Below, one piece after another: positions 11,686-21,099 of a stretch of DNA of 64,000 bases. The notes under the pieces are model-generated. The model saw only the letters and a list, made by a program, of their open reading frames with translations, was not told where the DNA came from and did not search any database. Position numbers and translations under genes: made by a program. Source of the DNA: Cryoendolithus antarcticus (lineage: Eukaryota > Ascomycota > Dothideomycetes > Cladosporiales > Cladosporiaceae); the NCBI GenBank assembly GCA_002077065.1, contig NAJO01000007.1:868001-932000 (forward strand). The letters run 5' to 3'. How positions within the stretch are numbered: the first letter of the stretch is position 1; each line of letters starts with the position of its first letter.

Positions 11686-12430
11686 TGAGGTGGGAGCGAA
11701 GGTAAATTGGGATGTACGCGAGTGAAGTGGGCGACTTGCACGCGTCTGTGGTGGGGTCTTCCCAGGACGTGTTCTTCACGGCCTTGTTGATGTTTTGCTC
11801 TCGCCACGTAAGTCGTGTAATCCTTCCGGTGCGAGGTCGTGACAGTGTCGTCAATCCGTGCCAGTGTCGGTGTCTTCTCCTCCTTTTGTTGCAGGTACTG
11901 GATCCTCCCTCGTGACACGGCCTCCTACCTCTCCGAGGCGTGTGTCAGCTCGTGGCAACACTGCACCAGCGAACGTGACGCATGTAGCAGATCAACAGTA
12001 TATGGTCATGGAAAAGGTCAAGTCTCTGTACAAAGGAAGCATTGGTGGTGACCAGAGGTTCATGCAATACGCAAGTACGCCCACGGTGCATGCATGCAGG
12101 TGTGGAGCAGTAGCGGCGGTAAGCGTGAGCCGAGCGCCGCCCTGCTATTCTGACTACTCAGGTGGCGTGCATTAACATGCCAATGGGACATAGATGAGGC
12201 GACATTGACAGCGTTTGTATTGCACTGGTCTTTTCGAGTATATACATGCCAGCGTTGAGTGCCACATCTGCAGGTACACGCTCTGCCTCGCACTACGGCT
12301 GGCGGCCACGAACTTTCTTCCCACGTTCCTGCATGAAGGCAACTCGATTGCCTCTTCCCTCGTCCAATACCTCGCCTATCTTGCGCGAACAAGGACTTTC
12401 ATACCCTCACCGCCCTATCTAGCTGCATCA
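11686..12430. other. Upstream region of the F-box gene
   Basis: Non-coding by appearance. It should hold the F-box gene promoter (right of 11685) and the 3' end of the uS7m gene. I see no RNA gene or convincing small protein. Confidence 0.55.
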
Positions 12431-13570
12431 TCACCGCCTTCCCTTAGACCCAAACTTGAGATTACTTCTCGCGGTCGTAGCAAGCTTATGCACCGCATCC
12501 CTCTTTACCCAAACCCCACTTTTACCCTCTACCACTCCAATCAACTCCTCCGCAACCCTCTGCGCGAAGGTATTCCGTCCAGAGCTGCGGCTTTTCTTCT
12601 TCTCCACAGCATCCAGAATCCACATCATCGCTTGCCTCCGTCGTTGCCGCAATCCAAGAGGCACTGGAATCTGCAACGCAACACCACCGCCTGCTGCTCC
12701 CCTCTGTGATCGAATGCGCAATAGAGGAGCGATGGAGTCGATGGCGAGCGTAAGGTAGAGCACAGGGTTGAGCGGGAGATGCGACGATGGTGGCGCGCCA
12801 GGCAGGAGGTTCCTGACTGGGTTGTATGTCGGTGCCGGAGCCGTCCGGAGTACACTGAGAATATGTGCCATATTTCTCTGCGCTGCAGCCTTCTTTCCAT
12901 CCACCATCAGCAGATTCGTGACTTGCTCCACCACAGGATCGTAGCGGTGCTCCTGCTGTGACCGTGCCGGGATTGGCAATGTAGGAAGCGGCAGATTCCG
13001 TAGCACTGTAGGCGTGGTCGCTGTGTTAAGTTGCTCCTTAGCAAACACCGCCCTCTGTTCAGCACTCGGTATCATCGCCCCATCCAGCCGCAACCCCTCA
13101 GACCCCATCCCCATCTCCCCCTGCATCCTCCTCGCCATCGTGGAGAACTGCCTTGTCCCCGTACTCGGCTTAGCATTGTCCTTCGTCTGCGGATCTTTCA
13201 CCGTGTCCTTCATGACCTGCGGCGCGGTTTTGAGAGTGTCTTTCTCCTCTGCTAGAATCTCCTGCACAGGCGTGCCAACGTCCATATCTGGCCCTGAGCC
13301 ACCAGTAGCTTTGGCCATTTTGGCCGCTTCTTCGCTTACATGGTCTTCTTGATTCTCGTTCGGAGCGCCGCCGGTTTGGGAGGCGGCTTCGGGCAGAGCA
13401 TTGGGGTTGTTGGTTGCGGCTTGGTCTGCGAAGCAGCGCTGAAGTGGTCGGCGCTGTAGATGTTGTCGCACCGGGAAAGATGGACGAGCACGGACTGGAA
13501 GCGTACGCAGAGCGCAGAAAGGGTTGAGAGGAGGCATTATGGGTAGATATGAGTTGAGTGTGGAGCGCAT
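12431..13570 (-). CDS. RSM7: Mitochondrial small-subunit ribosomal protein uS7m
   Basis: An intronless frame of 379 residues. The C-terminal half (~205-379) is an S7 domain: YDPVVEQVTNLLMVDGKKA, AHILSVLR, NPVLYLTLAIDSIAPLLRIR, IPVPLGLRQRRRQAMMWIL, and TFAQRVAEELIGVVEG. In bacteria and mitochondria uS7 binds the 3' major domain of small-subunit rRNA near the decoding site. The N-terminus is Arg-rich and free of acids for ~45 residues, as in a matrix-targeting presequence; a second in-frame ATG at 13537 (MPPLNPFCALRTLPVRARP) is an equally good start. A fungus-typical acidic/polar linker (~50-140) separates the presequence from the domain. It is transcribed in the same direction as the F-box gene and the prenyltransferase gene, only 177 bases from the latter. 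Confidence 0.93.
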   Translation of the reverse strand: MRSTLNSYLPIMPPLNPFCALRTLPVRARPSFPVRQHLQRRPLQRCFADQAATNNPNALPEAASQTGGAPNENQEDHVSEEAAKMAKATGGSGPDMDVGTPVQEILAEEKDTLKTAPQVMKDTVKDPQTKDNAKPSTGTRQFSTMARRMQGEMGMGSEGLRLDGAMIPSAEQRAVFAKEQLNTATTPTVLRNLPLPTLPIPARSQQEHRYDPVVEQVTNLLMVDGKKAAAQRNMAHILSVLRTAPAPTYNPVRNLLPGAPPSSHLPLNPVLYLTLAIDSIAPLLRIRSQRGAAGGGVALQIPVPLGLRQRRRQAMMWILDAVEKKKSRSSGRNTFAQRVAEELIGVVEGKSGVWVKRDAVHKLATTARSNLKFGSKGRR

Positions 13571-13747
13571 AGACAGCCCAAACGGCTATTGGGATGAAAG
13601 AAGTTCTGAGTCATGTACAATCTGCTTAGTCACGCGTCATTGAAAAGTGACCTATTGCCGGGTGGAGTGCTCATATAAATCGCTCAGGTCTATGTATGTA
13701 CATTCAGAGGTATCAGATGGTGTTCGTCGTCGGTGTATACTCTTGCA

Positions 13748-14884
13748 TCACTGCACCTTCAGTTGTCCAGCCGCTCGAGCCGCATCGTCGCCGTCCTTGC
13801 GCTGCTTCCGCTGCCAGTCCAGCAACACCGGGACAAAGTGCCACAGGTCGAATTCAGGCCAAAGCACATCTAAGAACCTCAGCTCCGTCGTCTCGTGACA
13901 TTGCCATAGCATGAAGTCGCTGAGTCTGCAGACGCCCGATGTTCGTATTAGTAGGTCCAGAGGTGGTGCATCCGCAGTATACATATTCTGTGTGAGTGTT
14001 TCTGCTGTGATCGATTCGGGATCTGGCAAATGATTCGTAGGCGTAAGTTTCAGTATCGGCGAAGTCGAGTGCGATGTGCGACTGGATGGTGCTTCGCCAA
14101 GTAGTGTGGAATTGTCCAGATCCGAGTTCATGCTCGCCGAGTCCCCGTCTGAGACAACAATGTCATCCTCCCGATGCGATTGCGCCGAGTCTCGTCTGGG
14201 TCGATCGTCCTCCTCCAGCACACTCTCTAGCTGTCTCGACTGAATGTTGCGCCGAATATGACTTTCGCAGAACATTTTCTTCTTCTCCCTCGGCCGCTCT
14301 TCAGGCCTCAACGGCTCACTATACTGCCTCACCGTCTCTCTTACACTCTGCGTAATCTCCTCCCGACTCGTGTAAGGAAAGCACACGTTCAACACCGCCT
14401 TCCCATTTCCCTTCGTCATCTCTACCGCCCGATCGATCTGCCTCAGAACATCATCCCTGACTAGACTCCGATCCCCCAGAATCCTCACCCGCGCTCCGTA
14501 CCGCTCCAGCAGCTCTCCGTGTCCAGACATAGCCACCAGCTTCGTCTTCGCCATGTCCATCAGCGCGTCCACCTCCCACTTGCTGCGCTTGAAGTTCTCA
14601 ATGCTAAACGCGTAGATGGTCACGACCTTGACGCCACTTTTATAGCATACTTCGAGGATCCTTGCCAAGGACTCGAAGCCGAGATTGTGACCTTCTATCG
14701 TTTCGAGGGAGTGAGTTCGCGCGTATCGTCTGTTGCCGTCCATTACGAAGGCAATGTGCTGGGGTATGGGGCCGCATTGCAAGGAGCGGATTAGGAGGTC
14801 ACGGGCGTAGGATATTGCGGTTTCGACTGGAGGGAGAGATAAGGCCCAGCGGCGGAGGTGTGTGCCATAGGAATTATGCGACAT
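13748..14884 (-). CDS. RER2: cis-Prenyltransferase (dehydrodolichyl diphosphate synthase)
   Basis: Elongates farnesyl diphosphate with isopentenyl units in cis to make dolichyl diphosphate for N-glycosylation and GPI anchors, at the ER. I start at the ATG at 14884 (MSHNSYGTHLRRW), giving 378 residues, because the frame upstream of it is not conserved-looking. Visible motifs in order: HIAFVMDGNRRYA (catalytic Asp), GHNLGFESL, VTIYAFSIENFKRS, and at the end DLLIRTSGVCRLSDFMLWQC with WPEFDLW. This RTSG..RLSDF end is the usual IPP-binding region of Rer2/Srt1. Between FPYTSREEI and the RTSG motif lies an insertion of roughly 110 residues, Ser/Asp/Arg-rich and probably disordered, longer than in yeast Rer2. 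A Nus1/NgBR partner is not encoded nearby. Confidence 0.94.
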   Translation of the reverse strand: MSHNSYGTHLRRWALSLPPVETAISYARDLLIRSLQCGPIPQHIAFVMDGNRRYARTHSLETIEGHNLGFESLARILEVCYKSGVKVVTIYAFSIENFKRSKWEVDALMDMAKTKLVAMSGHGELLERYGARVRILGDRSLVRDDVLRQIDRAVEMTKGNGKAVLNVCFPYTSREEITQSVRETVRQYSEPLRPEERPREKKKMFCESHIRRNIQSRQLESVLEEDDRPRRDSAQSHREDDIVVSDGDSASMNSDLDNSTLLGEAPSSRTSHSTSPILKLTPTNHLPDPESITAETLTQNMYTADAPPLDLLIRTSGVCRLSDFMLWQCHETTELRFLDVLWPEFDLWHFVPVLLDWQRKQRKDGDDAARAAGQLKVQ

Positions 14885-15379
14885 GATTGTTGGTGAGTGA
14901 GCGCAAGAGTGTTGAGATCGCTGGAAGGAGTGGTGGGTGTATGTTACAGTAAGGACAGTGAGATGTGCGAGGCCTACTTCGACCGCGACTCTAATGTGTG
15001 GCTGAAGGTGTGCATTGCTGCTGCGGCTGGAGACAAGAAGTCCAGCTTGCGCGTCTCCCAAGACGTGGTTCAACAAGCCTGTCCTCAGGTCGCAAGGGCC
15101 AAAAGTGTCGGCCGCTCGGCGAGTGACGGAAGGTTCGCCAAGGCTGTACCGGCTGCCGAGATGATCTGATAAGAGTCTGCAGGTGCACTTGCAACTTCAT
15201 TCTCTTCATACCTTACATCAACCTTGTCCACTGCATCACTGCGAGGGCTTGCTCTATGCCAGTACTCAAGACTGGCTCTCCACAGCGCTTGCCAGTGGTA
15301 GTTCCGTCCCTTGTCCCATGATGTAGGCCCGGCTCTTCTCCTTCTACCTACAAACCTAGTCGCCTACCAGGCATCCGCA
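14885..15379. other. Divergent promoter region
   Basis: Head-to-head spacer between the cis-prenyltransferase gene and the Cys-Pro-motif gene. No distinct TATA box or other element stands out to me. Confidence 0.5.
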
Positions 15380-17250
15380 ATGGAGTACACGGAAGCGCAG
15401 GACCTTATCGGACAGCTGACCACAGGTTTCGACACATTGCAGGAGGAGTACCAGAAGCTTGCAGGCCGGCACCAGGCACTCGAGCGCCAATTGGAGACGG
15501 CAAGGACACAGGTAAGCATCCCCGTTCCCTCCTGAATTCGAACACTTGGCACAGCAATCACTTCCGTGATGAAACAACTTAGCTCTAGAACGTAGCTCCA
15601 AGGAGCGTTGACGGCATTTTAATTAGACTCTGATAGTGATTGCTGTGTCCTGAATGTTGATAAACTGTCTAACCATGGAAGACCAGTTAGCTGACGATCT
15701 TACTATAGTACAATGAGCTCGCCAAGCTCTGCGGCAGCGCATCTCTTGCCACGCCACCTCTGAGTCTTACGTCCGCCTCGAACTTGCATACCACCGATGC
15801 CGGTGATCCGTCTGCAGGCGATCTCATTGCCTTGCAAAGCGACTCAACGGCAAAGCAAGCTGCACGGCGGGTGCGCGATGCAAACGTTGCATCCCAGCGT
15901 TTGCGTAGCAATTCCTCCAACTCACGAGCACCCAACGTGCAGATATGGGGTGGTTCCCCTGGGGAGGCGACCAATCTTGGAATGTGCATGATGCCTTCCA
16001 TTACTGAGTCGCCACTGGAGCAAGACTTCACTGTTGAAGGCACTCCCAGTAGACTTGGCTGTCCCTTTGCGAGTATGTCTGGAAGACCACTGTCGTCACA
16101 CGCTGCCAGCGTCTTGAGCAGGTATAAGTCTGGCGGCAGCGCAGTGTCACTCGCAGATAGCATTGGGCCAGGACCTGTCAATCGCATCGATGGCCGTGTG
16201 AGCTTCAGTAGTCGCAGAGGAAGTCGTCGCGGTAGTATCGCAGATCCAATCAAGGCTGAGATTTGCGGGCTCTCGGATCATCGAGGCAGTGGGGATCCGA
16301 CAGTTGATGTCGAAGAACCCAATGTCAACGTTGAGACCGCTACAGGTGAGGCGGAGGCAGGCGTGTGCCCAATACGTTTCCTCGACCAACACTCACCAGA
16401 AGAGGTGGCCACATACTTCGAGAAGCACAAGCATCAATTGCCACGCAGTCACGAGATGTGTGTCAAGCGCTATCAAACCAATGAAGCTCAAATCCGAGAA
16501 CTCGACAGCAAGTATGGTAATCTCGTATCGATGATCCAAGGACTGGGTGCCAAACACCAACCGATGCTGCCACCAGAGCCCGATGAGGCTGTGGACGTGG
16601 ATGCAGGTCCTGCTTTGGACGACGATGAGGCGGATAAGGTGCGTAGATGGGCCAGTCATGTGTCCTCGGCGCCGATGGAGGCTATGGAACATGATGACGA
16701 CGGGACGGACGAACCCCTCCCCGCGGAGCCTGGCGGAGAAGAAAGGCAGTCGCACTTCGAAAGACCACTACGCGACATTCGTGTCGGAGAGTCACCTTCG
16801 AGACCTTGGGGTCTCACAGTGCCAGCTCGCTTTCTCGAGAAGGATGATCACGCGAACCAGCCCGTAGTCGATCGTGGCCTGTCTGCATCGAAGCTTGACA
16901 ATGCTACCGCCGCGCCTGTCGACCACAAAGCTGTACAGACAGGGCCGAACACTAAATCGACGGGTGCGGCAAAATGTCCATTTGACTTCAGCAAGATGCC
17001 GAGTGGGCCTTTGCCAGGGCCGGATCTTTCCCCAGCATCGCCAGCAGTCAAGACGGCCCCGTCCGGCGAACCACAAAGCAGAACGGCACCAGCGTTCATT
17101 GCGCCTGGCATTGGGCTGGAGCGCGAAGGTCAATCGCCAACTGTGCAATCACGCGCCGTCTTCACAGGACCTGTGTTCGTTGGGTACAGTGCTGACGACG
17201 CTATACGAATACTGCGAGAAAGTGGCCTCGCTGGCAGCTCGCATTCATGA
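15380..17250 (+). CDS. Orphan protein with coiled-coil start and three Cys-Pro motifs
   Basis: Two exons, 15380-15511 and 15709-17250, with a 197-base phase-0 intron (donor GTAAGC, branch CTGAC at 15691, acceptor TATAG); 557 residues. Exon 1 (MEYTEAQDLIGQLTTGF...) flows straight into exon 2 (YNELAKLCG) as a short heptad-like coiled coil, which supports the splice. The rest is mostly disordered except a conserved-looking block around residues 264-325: CPIRFLDQHSPEEVATYFEK, then SHEMCVKRYQ and KYGNLVSMIQGLGAKHQPML. Three Cys-Pro motifs with hydrophobic neighbours stand at about residues 162 (GCPFASM), 264 (VCPIRFL) and 467 (KCPFDFS). Cys-Pro dipeptides of this kind act as heme-regulatory motifs in some proteins; that is only a suggestion here. 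I believe the central block is conserved in other ascomycete hypothetical proteins but cannot assign a function. Confidence 0.8.
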
Positions 17251-19098
17251 CACTGTATCACTATCATTGTTAAGCGTTACAAGCGTCGCAGCTTTAGTTT
17301 TGAAAATAGTACTTAGATTCTTCATGAAGCGATCAATGACACGCGAATCAGGCTCCGCCTTACGTCTACGTTTGCTCCAAACATTTGCCGCATCGGAAAG
17401 CAACATGTTTTGGGGCTGAGGATATGGGGCCAAGCTTACAAATGTCTGAACCTCGCTGTCAACATATATCTTGTATCGTGCTTTTCCCACCGCAGCGTAC
17501 GTGTGATCTATGCATCGACCAGTTGACAAGTTCTTGGTTCACAGCGTTCGAGTCATTCATTTTGGCGTAATCACAGTACATTGCGGCCCCCTTGCCACTG
17601 CTCCTGATACCTTACCGAGCGCGACGTGTCGGAGATGCGATCTGGTGGACACGAGTACACTTTCAGACCAGGAAGATCGGACGAACATCCAGGCGAGAGT
17701 TGCCACGAACATGCAGGGACGCAGAATGGGTGTTCTGCCCGTCTTGCGAGCTGTTCGCATGAGAAGCCATAGCAATGTCGCATTCGAGCTTGCCCTCCTC
17801 TTCTACTGCAAGGACGCTTCTGGGCTCTCACATATGCTTGGCAGTGGTATTATTGTGGTGTTTGAGCTGCAACATATAGTGCTCCTTGACCAGGGAGGGC
17901 ATGCATTGCGATGCTGGTTCGGAACTGCAGGCCTGGAGGATCGTAGACATGGATGCAAGCCCCGAGCCTGCGGTCGTCAGCCGGTCGATACATGTCGTCT
18001 CACCATTCCAAGCCTTTCGACGACATGTGACCGAGTCTCTGGCGCTGTCTTGGAAGTCGCGATTCATCAAGTCGCGTGCTCATACAGAACCGCAATCCGC
18101 CTCCCCGCACTGGCCGTCTACACAACACGGCCGCCATCCTTGCTCAGTCCGGCTTGGCAGGCAATGTTCGACCAACACCTTCATTTGCAACGAGATTCGT
18201 CGTGCTGTGCCATCTGAGCACATACAGGAGGCGGAGATGCTGGGCTGATTGGCCAATGATTCATGCAACAATGCGATGCGCCAAGCAGACATCGCGCCTG
18301 GCCAGCCATCTGGCTCGCAGGAACCTATCAGGCACAATACCACTACACTGGGAATGCATCGAGACTGCAACTCCACAACCCCAAATGGACTGATCTGGAG
18401 ATGCGGCTCAGCATTGCAAGTCACGATGTGCCCAGGCGGGTGTTTGCAGAGACATTTGCATTTGGGTGGCACGGCCGCGAGCGGGCCCTCAAGACAAGAC
18501 GGTAAAATGAGAGCCAAGTGCCCAGCAAAGGCTCGGCGTGCGAGTCGGAGCTCGTGGACTCGCAGCTGACATGCAAACGAGATTTGGATCTCTCACTGTC
18601 GCACGATACTGGACTTCTAAAACGGTGGTGTGCACGAACGCAAGAATGCAGGATCCTGATACCCGGATGCCAGTCTATAAACCGTGCTGGTATGCGCCTG
18701 GCGCAATCCCTCCCGAAACATCCTCTTTCAGCATCACCACCCGTTGCATGCGGAGCCCCGCAAGCCTCGCCAACGCTAGACTTGCTGGAGCCTAGCGGGC
18801 GATCCAAGCCTCATCTACCACGCCCAAAACGTGAGCTTGACATGCCTCCCTGCGAGATCTCTCATGTAGCCGGAGCCTGGGCGAACGGCCTACCACGAGG
18901 TCGAGAGAGCTTGGCTCAGAGATCAGCCTGATTTACTCCAGACGTCTCGAATGATGGATCCTTTGGCAGGCGGGCCGTATCGCCAGTATATCATGGGGGT
19001 AACGTATATATTGTATAAGACTCTCGCGCTCTCTTCTGCACGTGTACCCATTCCTCCCTTGGACCCACCTTCACTTCACATCAGGACAGTTGGGCAAG
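17251..19098. other. Long gene-free stretch (1.85 kb)
   Basis: Several frames of 100-235 codons occur on both strands (longest 17510-18217 plus), but none has a domain, compositional signature or usable splice continuation. No transposase or reverse-transcriptase remnant is evident, and the base composition does not look RIP-degraded. The right end holds the promoter of the sugar transporter. Confidence 0.5.
19005..19010 (+). promoter_or_regulatory. Probable TATA box of the sugar transporter gene
   Basis: TATATA inside GTATATATTGTATAAG, 89 bases before the transporter ATG at 19099. Position and sequence fit a fungal TATA element, and highly regulated transporter genes often have one. It is inferred from sequence only. 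Confidence 0.5.
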
Positions 19099-20818
19099 AT
19101 GGTTAAGGCTACTGAGAAGCTGTCTACGGCGGCGATGCAGAACGTTGCGGAGGTGCAGGCGATGGCACCTGAGTTGGAGAGGGTGGACTGGAAGAAGTCG
19201 CCTTCGCTTCGCAAGTTGTACTTTTACGCAGCTGTGCTGTGTGTGGCTTCCGCTACGACTGGTTACGATGGGTGAGTCGAGATGGAATCGCAATAGGACG
19301 AACAAGCGCTAAAAATGCATACAGATCTATGTTGAACGCCATGCAGTTCTTCCCGACCTGGCAGACGTACATGGGCAACCCGACCTCCGTCACCCTCGGT
19401 CGTTTGTCCGCTATGTACAACATTGGTTCCATCGCCTCCTTGCCCGTCGTCCCCTGGGTTAGCGACCACTACGGTCGCCGTCTCCCGATCATCGTTGGTT
19501 GCTTCATCATGGTCGCCGCCGCAGCGATCCAGGCCGGTGCCATCAACTTGGCCATGTTCGAGGGTGCCCGTTTCTTCATGGGTTTCGGTAACTCCATGGC
19601 TCAGCTTTCCGCCCCTCTTCTCCTCACCGAGATCTGCCATCCTCAACATCGCGCTCGTGTCACAGCCGTCTACAACTGCTTGTGGAACGTTGGTGCTCTG
19701 ATCTGCTCTTGGGTATCGTTCGGCACACAGAACATCGACAACGACTGGGCATGGAGGACACCCACTCTTCTCCAGGCACTGCCGTCCATCATCCAGCTCA
19801 TGTTCATCTGGACCATCCCAGAGTCTCCGCGTTGGTTGATCTCCAAGGACCGCTCTCACGAGGCATTGCAGATGCTCGGCAAGTACCACGCAGACGGTAA
19901 CGTCGACCACCCGACCGTGCAATTTGAGTACGCTGAGATGAAGGAGACTCTCCGCCTCGAGTTCCTGTACAAGAAGTCATCCAGTTACTTGGACTTCTTC
20001 AAGACAAAGGGCAACCGATACCGTCTCATCCTTATCATCTCGCTCGGTCTGTTCTCGCAATGGTCTGGCAATGCGCTCTTCTCGTACTACGCCAACAAGG
20101 TCTACGCCGCCGCCGGTGTGTCTGACCCCAAGTCTGGTCTCGGTCTCGATGGTGGCAACAAGGTGTTGTCCCTCATCATCTCCATCTCTTGCGCCTTCCT
20201 GATTGACAAAGCCGGTCGCCGCCCGCTCTTCTTGGCCGCTACTGGCGGTATGTTCCTCATGTTCATGGGTGCTACCATCGCTGGTTCGCAGTACACTCGC
20301 ACCGGCAACACCGGTGTCGGCATTGGTGTCATCACCTTCTTCTGGCTCCACGGTGTGGCTTACGCTTTCGCCTGGTCCGGTCTTCTCGTCGCCTACACCG
20401 TTGAGATTCTGCCTTACAAGCTTCGTGCGAAGGGTTTGATGGTACGTTCGCGATCATGAATCCTTTCACGTTGAGCCCAAGCTAACATGTCATACAGATC
20501 ATGAACTTGTCCGTCCAAGTCGCCCTCACTATCAACAACCAAGTTAACCCCATCCCCATGGACGGCGCCTGGAAGGGCTCCGAGTGGAAGCTGTACTGCG
20601 TCTACACTGTGTGGATTTTCCTCGAGCTGCTGTTCATCTACTTCCTCTATGTCGAGACCAAGGGCCCTACGCTTGAGGAAATCGCCCGCATCTTCGATGG
20701 TGAGGCTGCTGAGGTTGGGCTTGCAGACACCAAGGATATGCCTGAGCTCAACGACGAGAGCTACTCGCACATGAAGGGTGCTGAGGCTGGTGTGCACCAC
20801 GATGAGGTTAGGCGGTAG
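19099..20818 (+). CDS. MFS sugar transporter (lactose permease/hexose transporter type)
   Basis: Three exons (19099-19271, 19325-20441, 20498-20818) joined over introns of 53 and 56 bases; 536 residues. The joints restore TTGYDGSMLNAMQFF and RAKGLM-IMNLSVQVAL, both typical of sugar porters. Other sugar-porter signatures are present: DHYGRRLPI after TM2, the PESPRWL motif before the central loop, DKAGRRPLFL, PYKLRAKG, and VETKGPTLEEI after TM12. Twelve membrane segments can be traced. The family imports mono- or disaccharides by proton symport at the plasma membrane. The overall style (PTWQTYMGNP, TEICHPQHRARVTAVYNCLWN) resembles fungal lactose-permease-like transporters (LAC12 branch), so the substrate may be a disaccharide or hexose; it cannot be read from sequence. 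Confidence 0.92.
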
Positions 20819-21099
20819 ATGTTTTCATGCGAGGACAATCTTAGTCGGAGACGTGATAGCTTCTGCAAGACGTTATAATACCACTTTCGCTCACAGCACG
20901 TTCATCTGCTTCTCACGGACATTGCTCTTGTCATTTACTGTCCCTTGTAGATACCCCGGCGTCTGCATGTTGCACGTGACTTCACTTGTGATCAAGCCGT
21001 CCTCACATGACTCGCGCGCTGTGACCCAAATGATGTTAACTTATCTTCGACTGTGATACATCTGCCATTCTCCTCACTTACTCTGATCTACCGCCCACC

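Noticed and set aside
14885..15076. 64-codon N-terminal extension of the cis-prenyltransferase
   Set aside because: No conserved character and the frame opens without a convincing ATG; the ATG at 14884 precedes typical family sequence.
17510..18217. 235-codon plus-strand open frame
   Set aside because: No domain, odd Cys/His/Arg-rich composition, no splice-consistent extension; overlaps equally long random frames on both strands.
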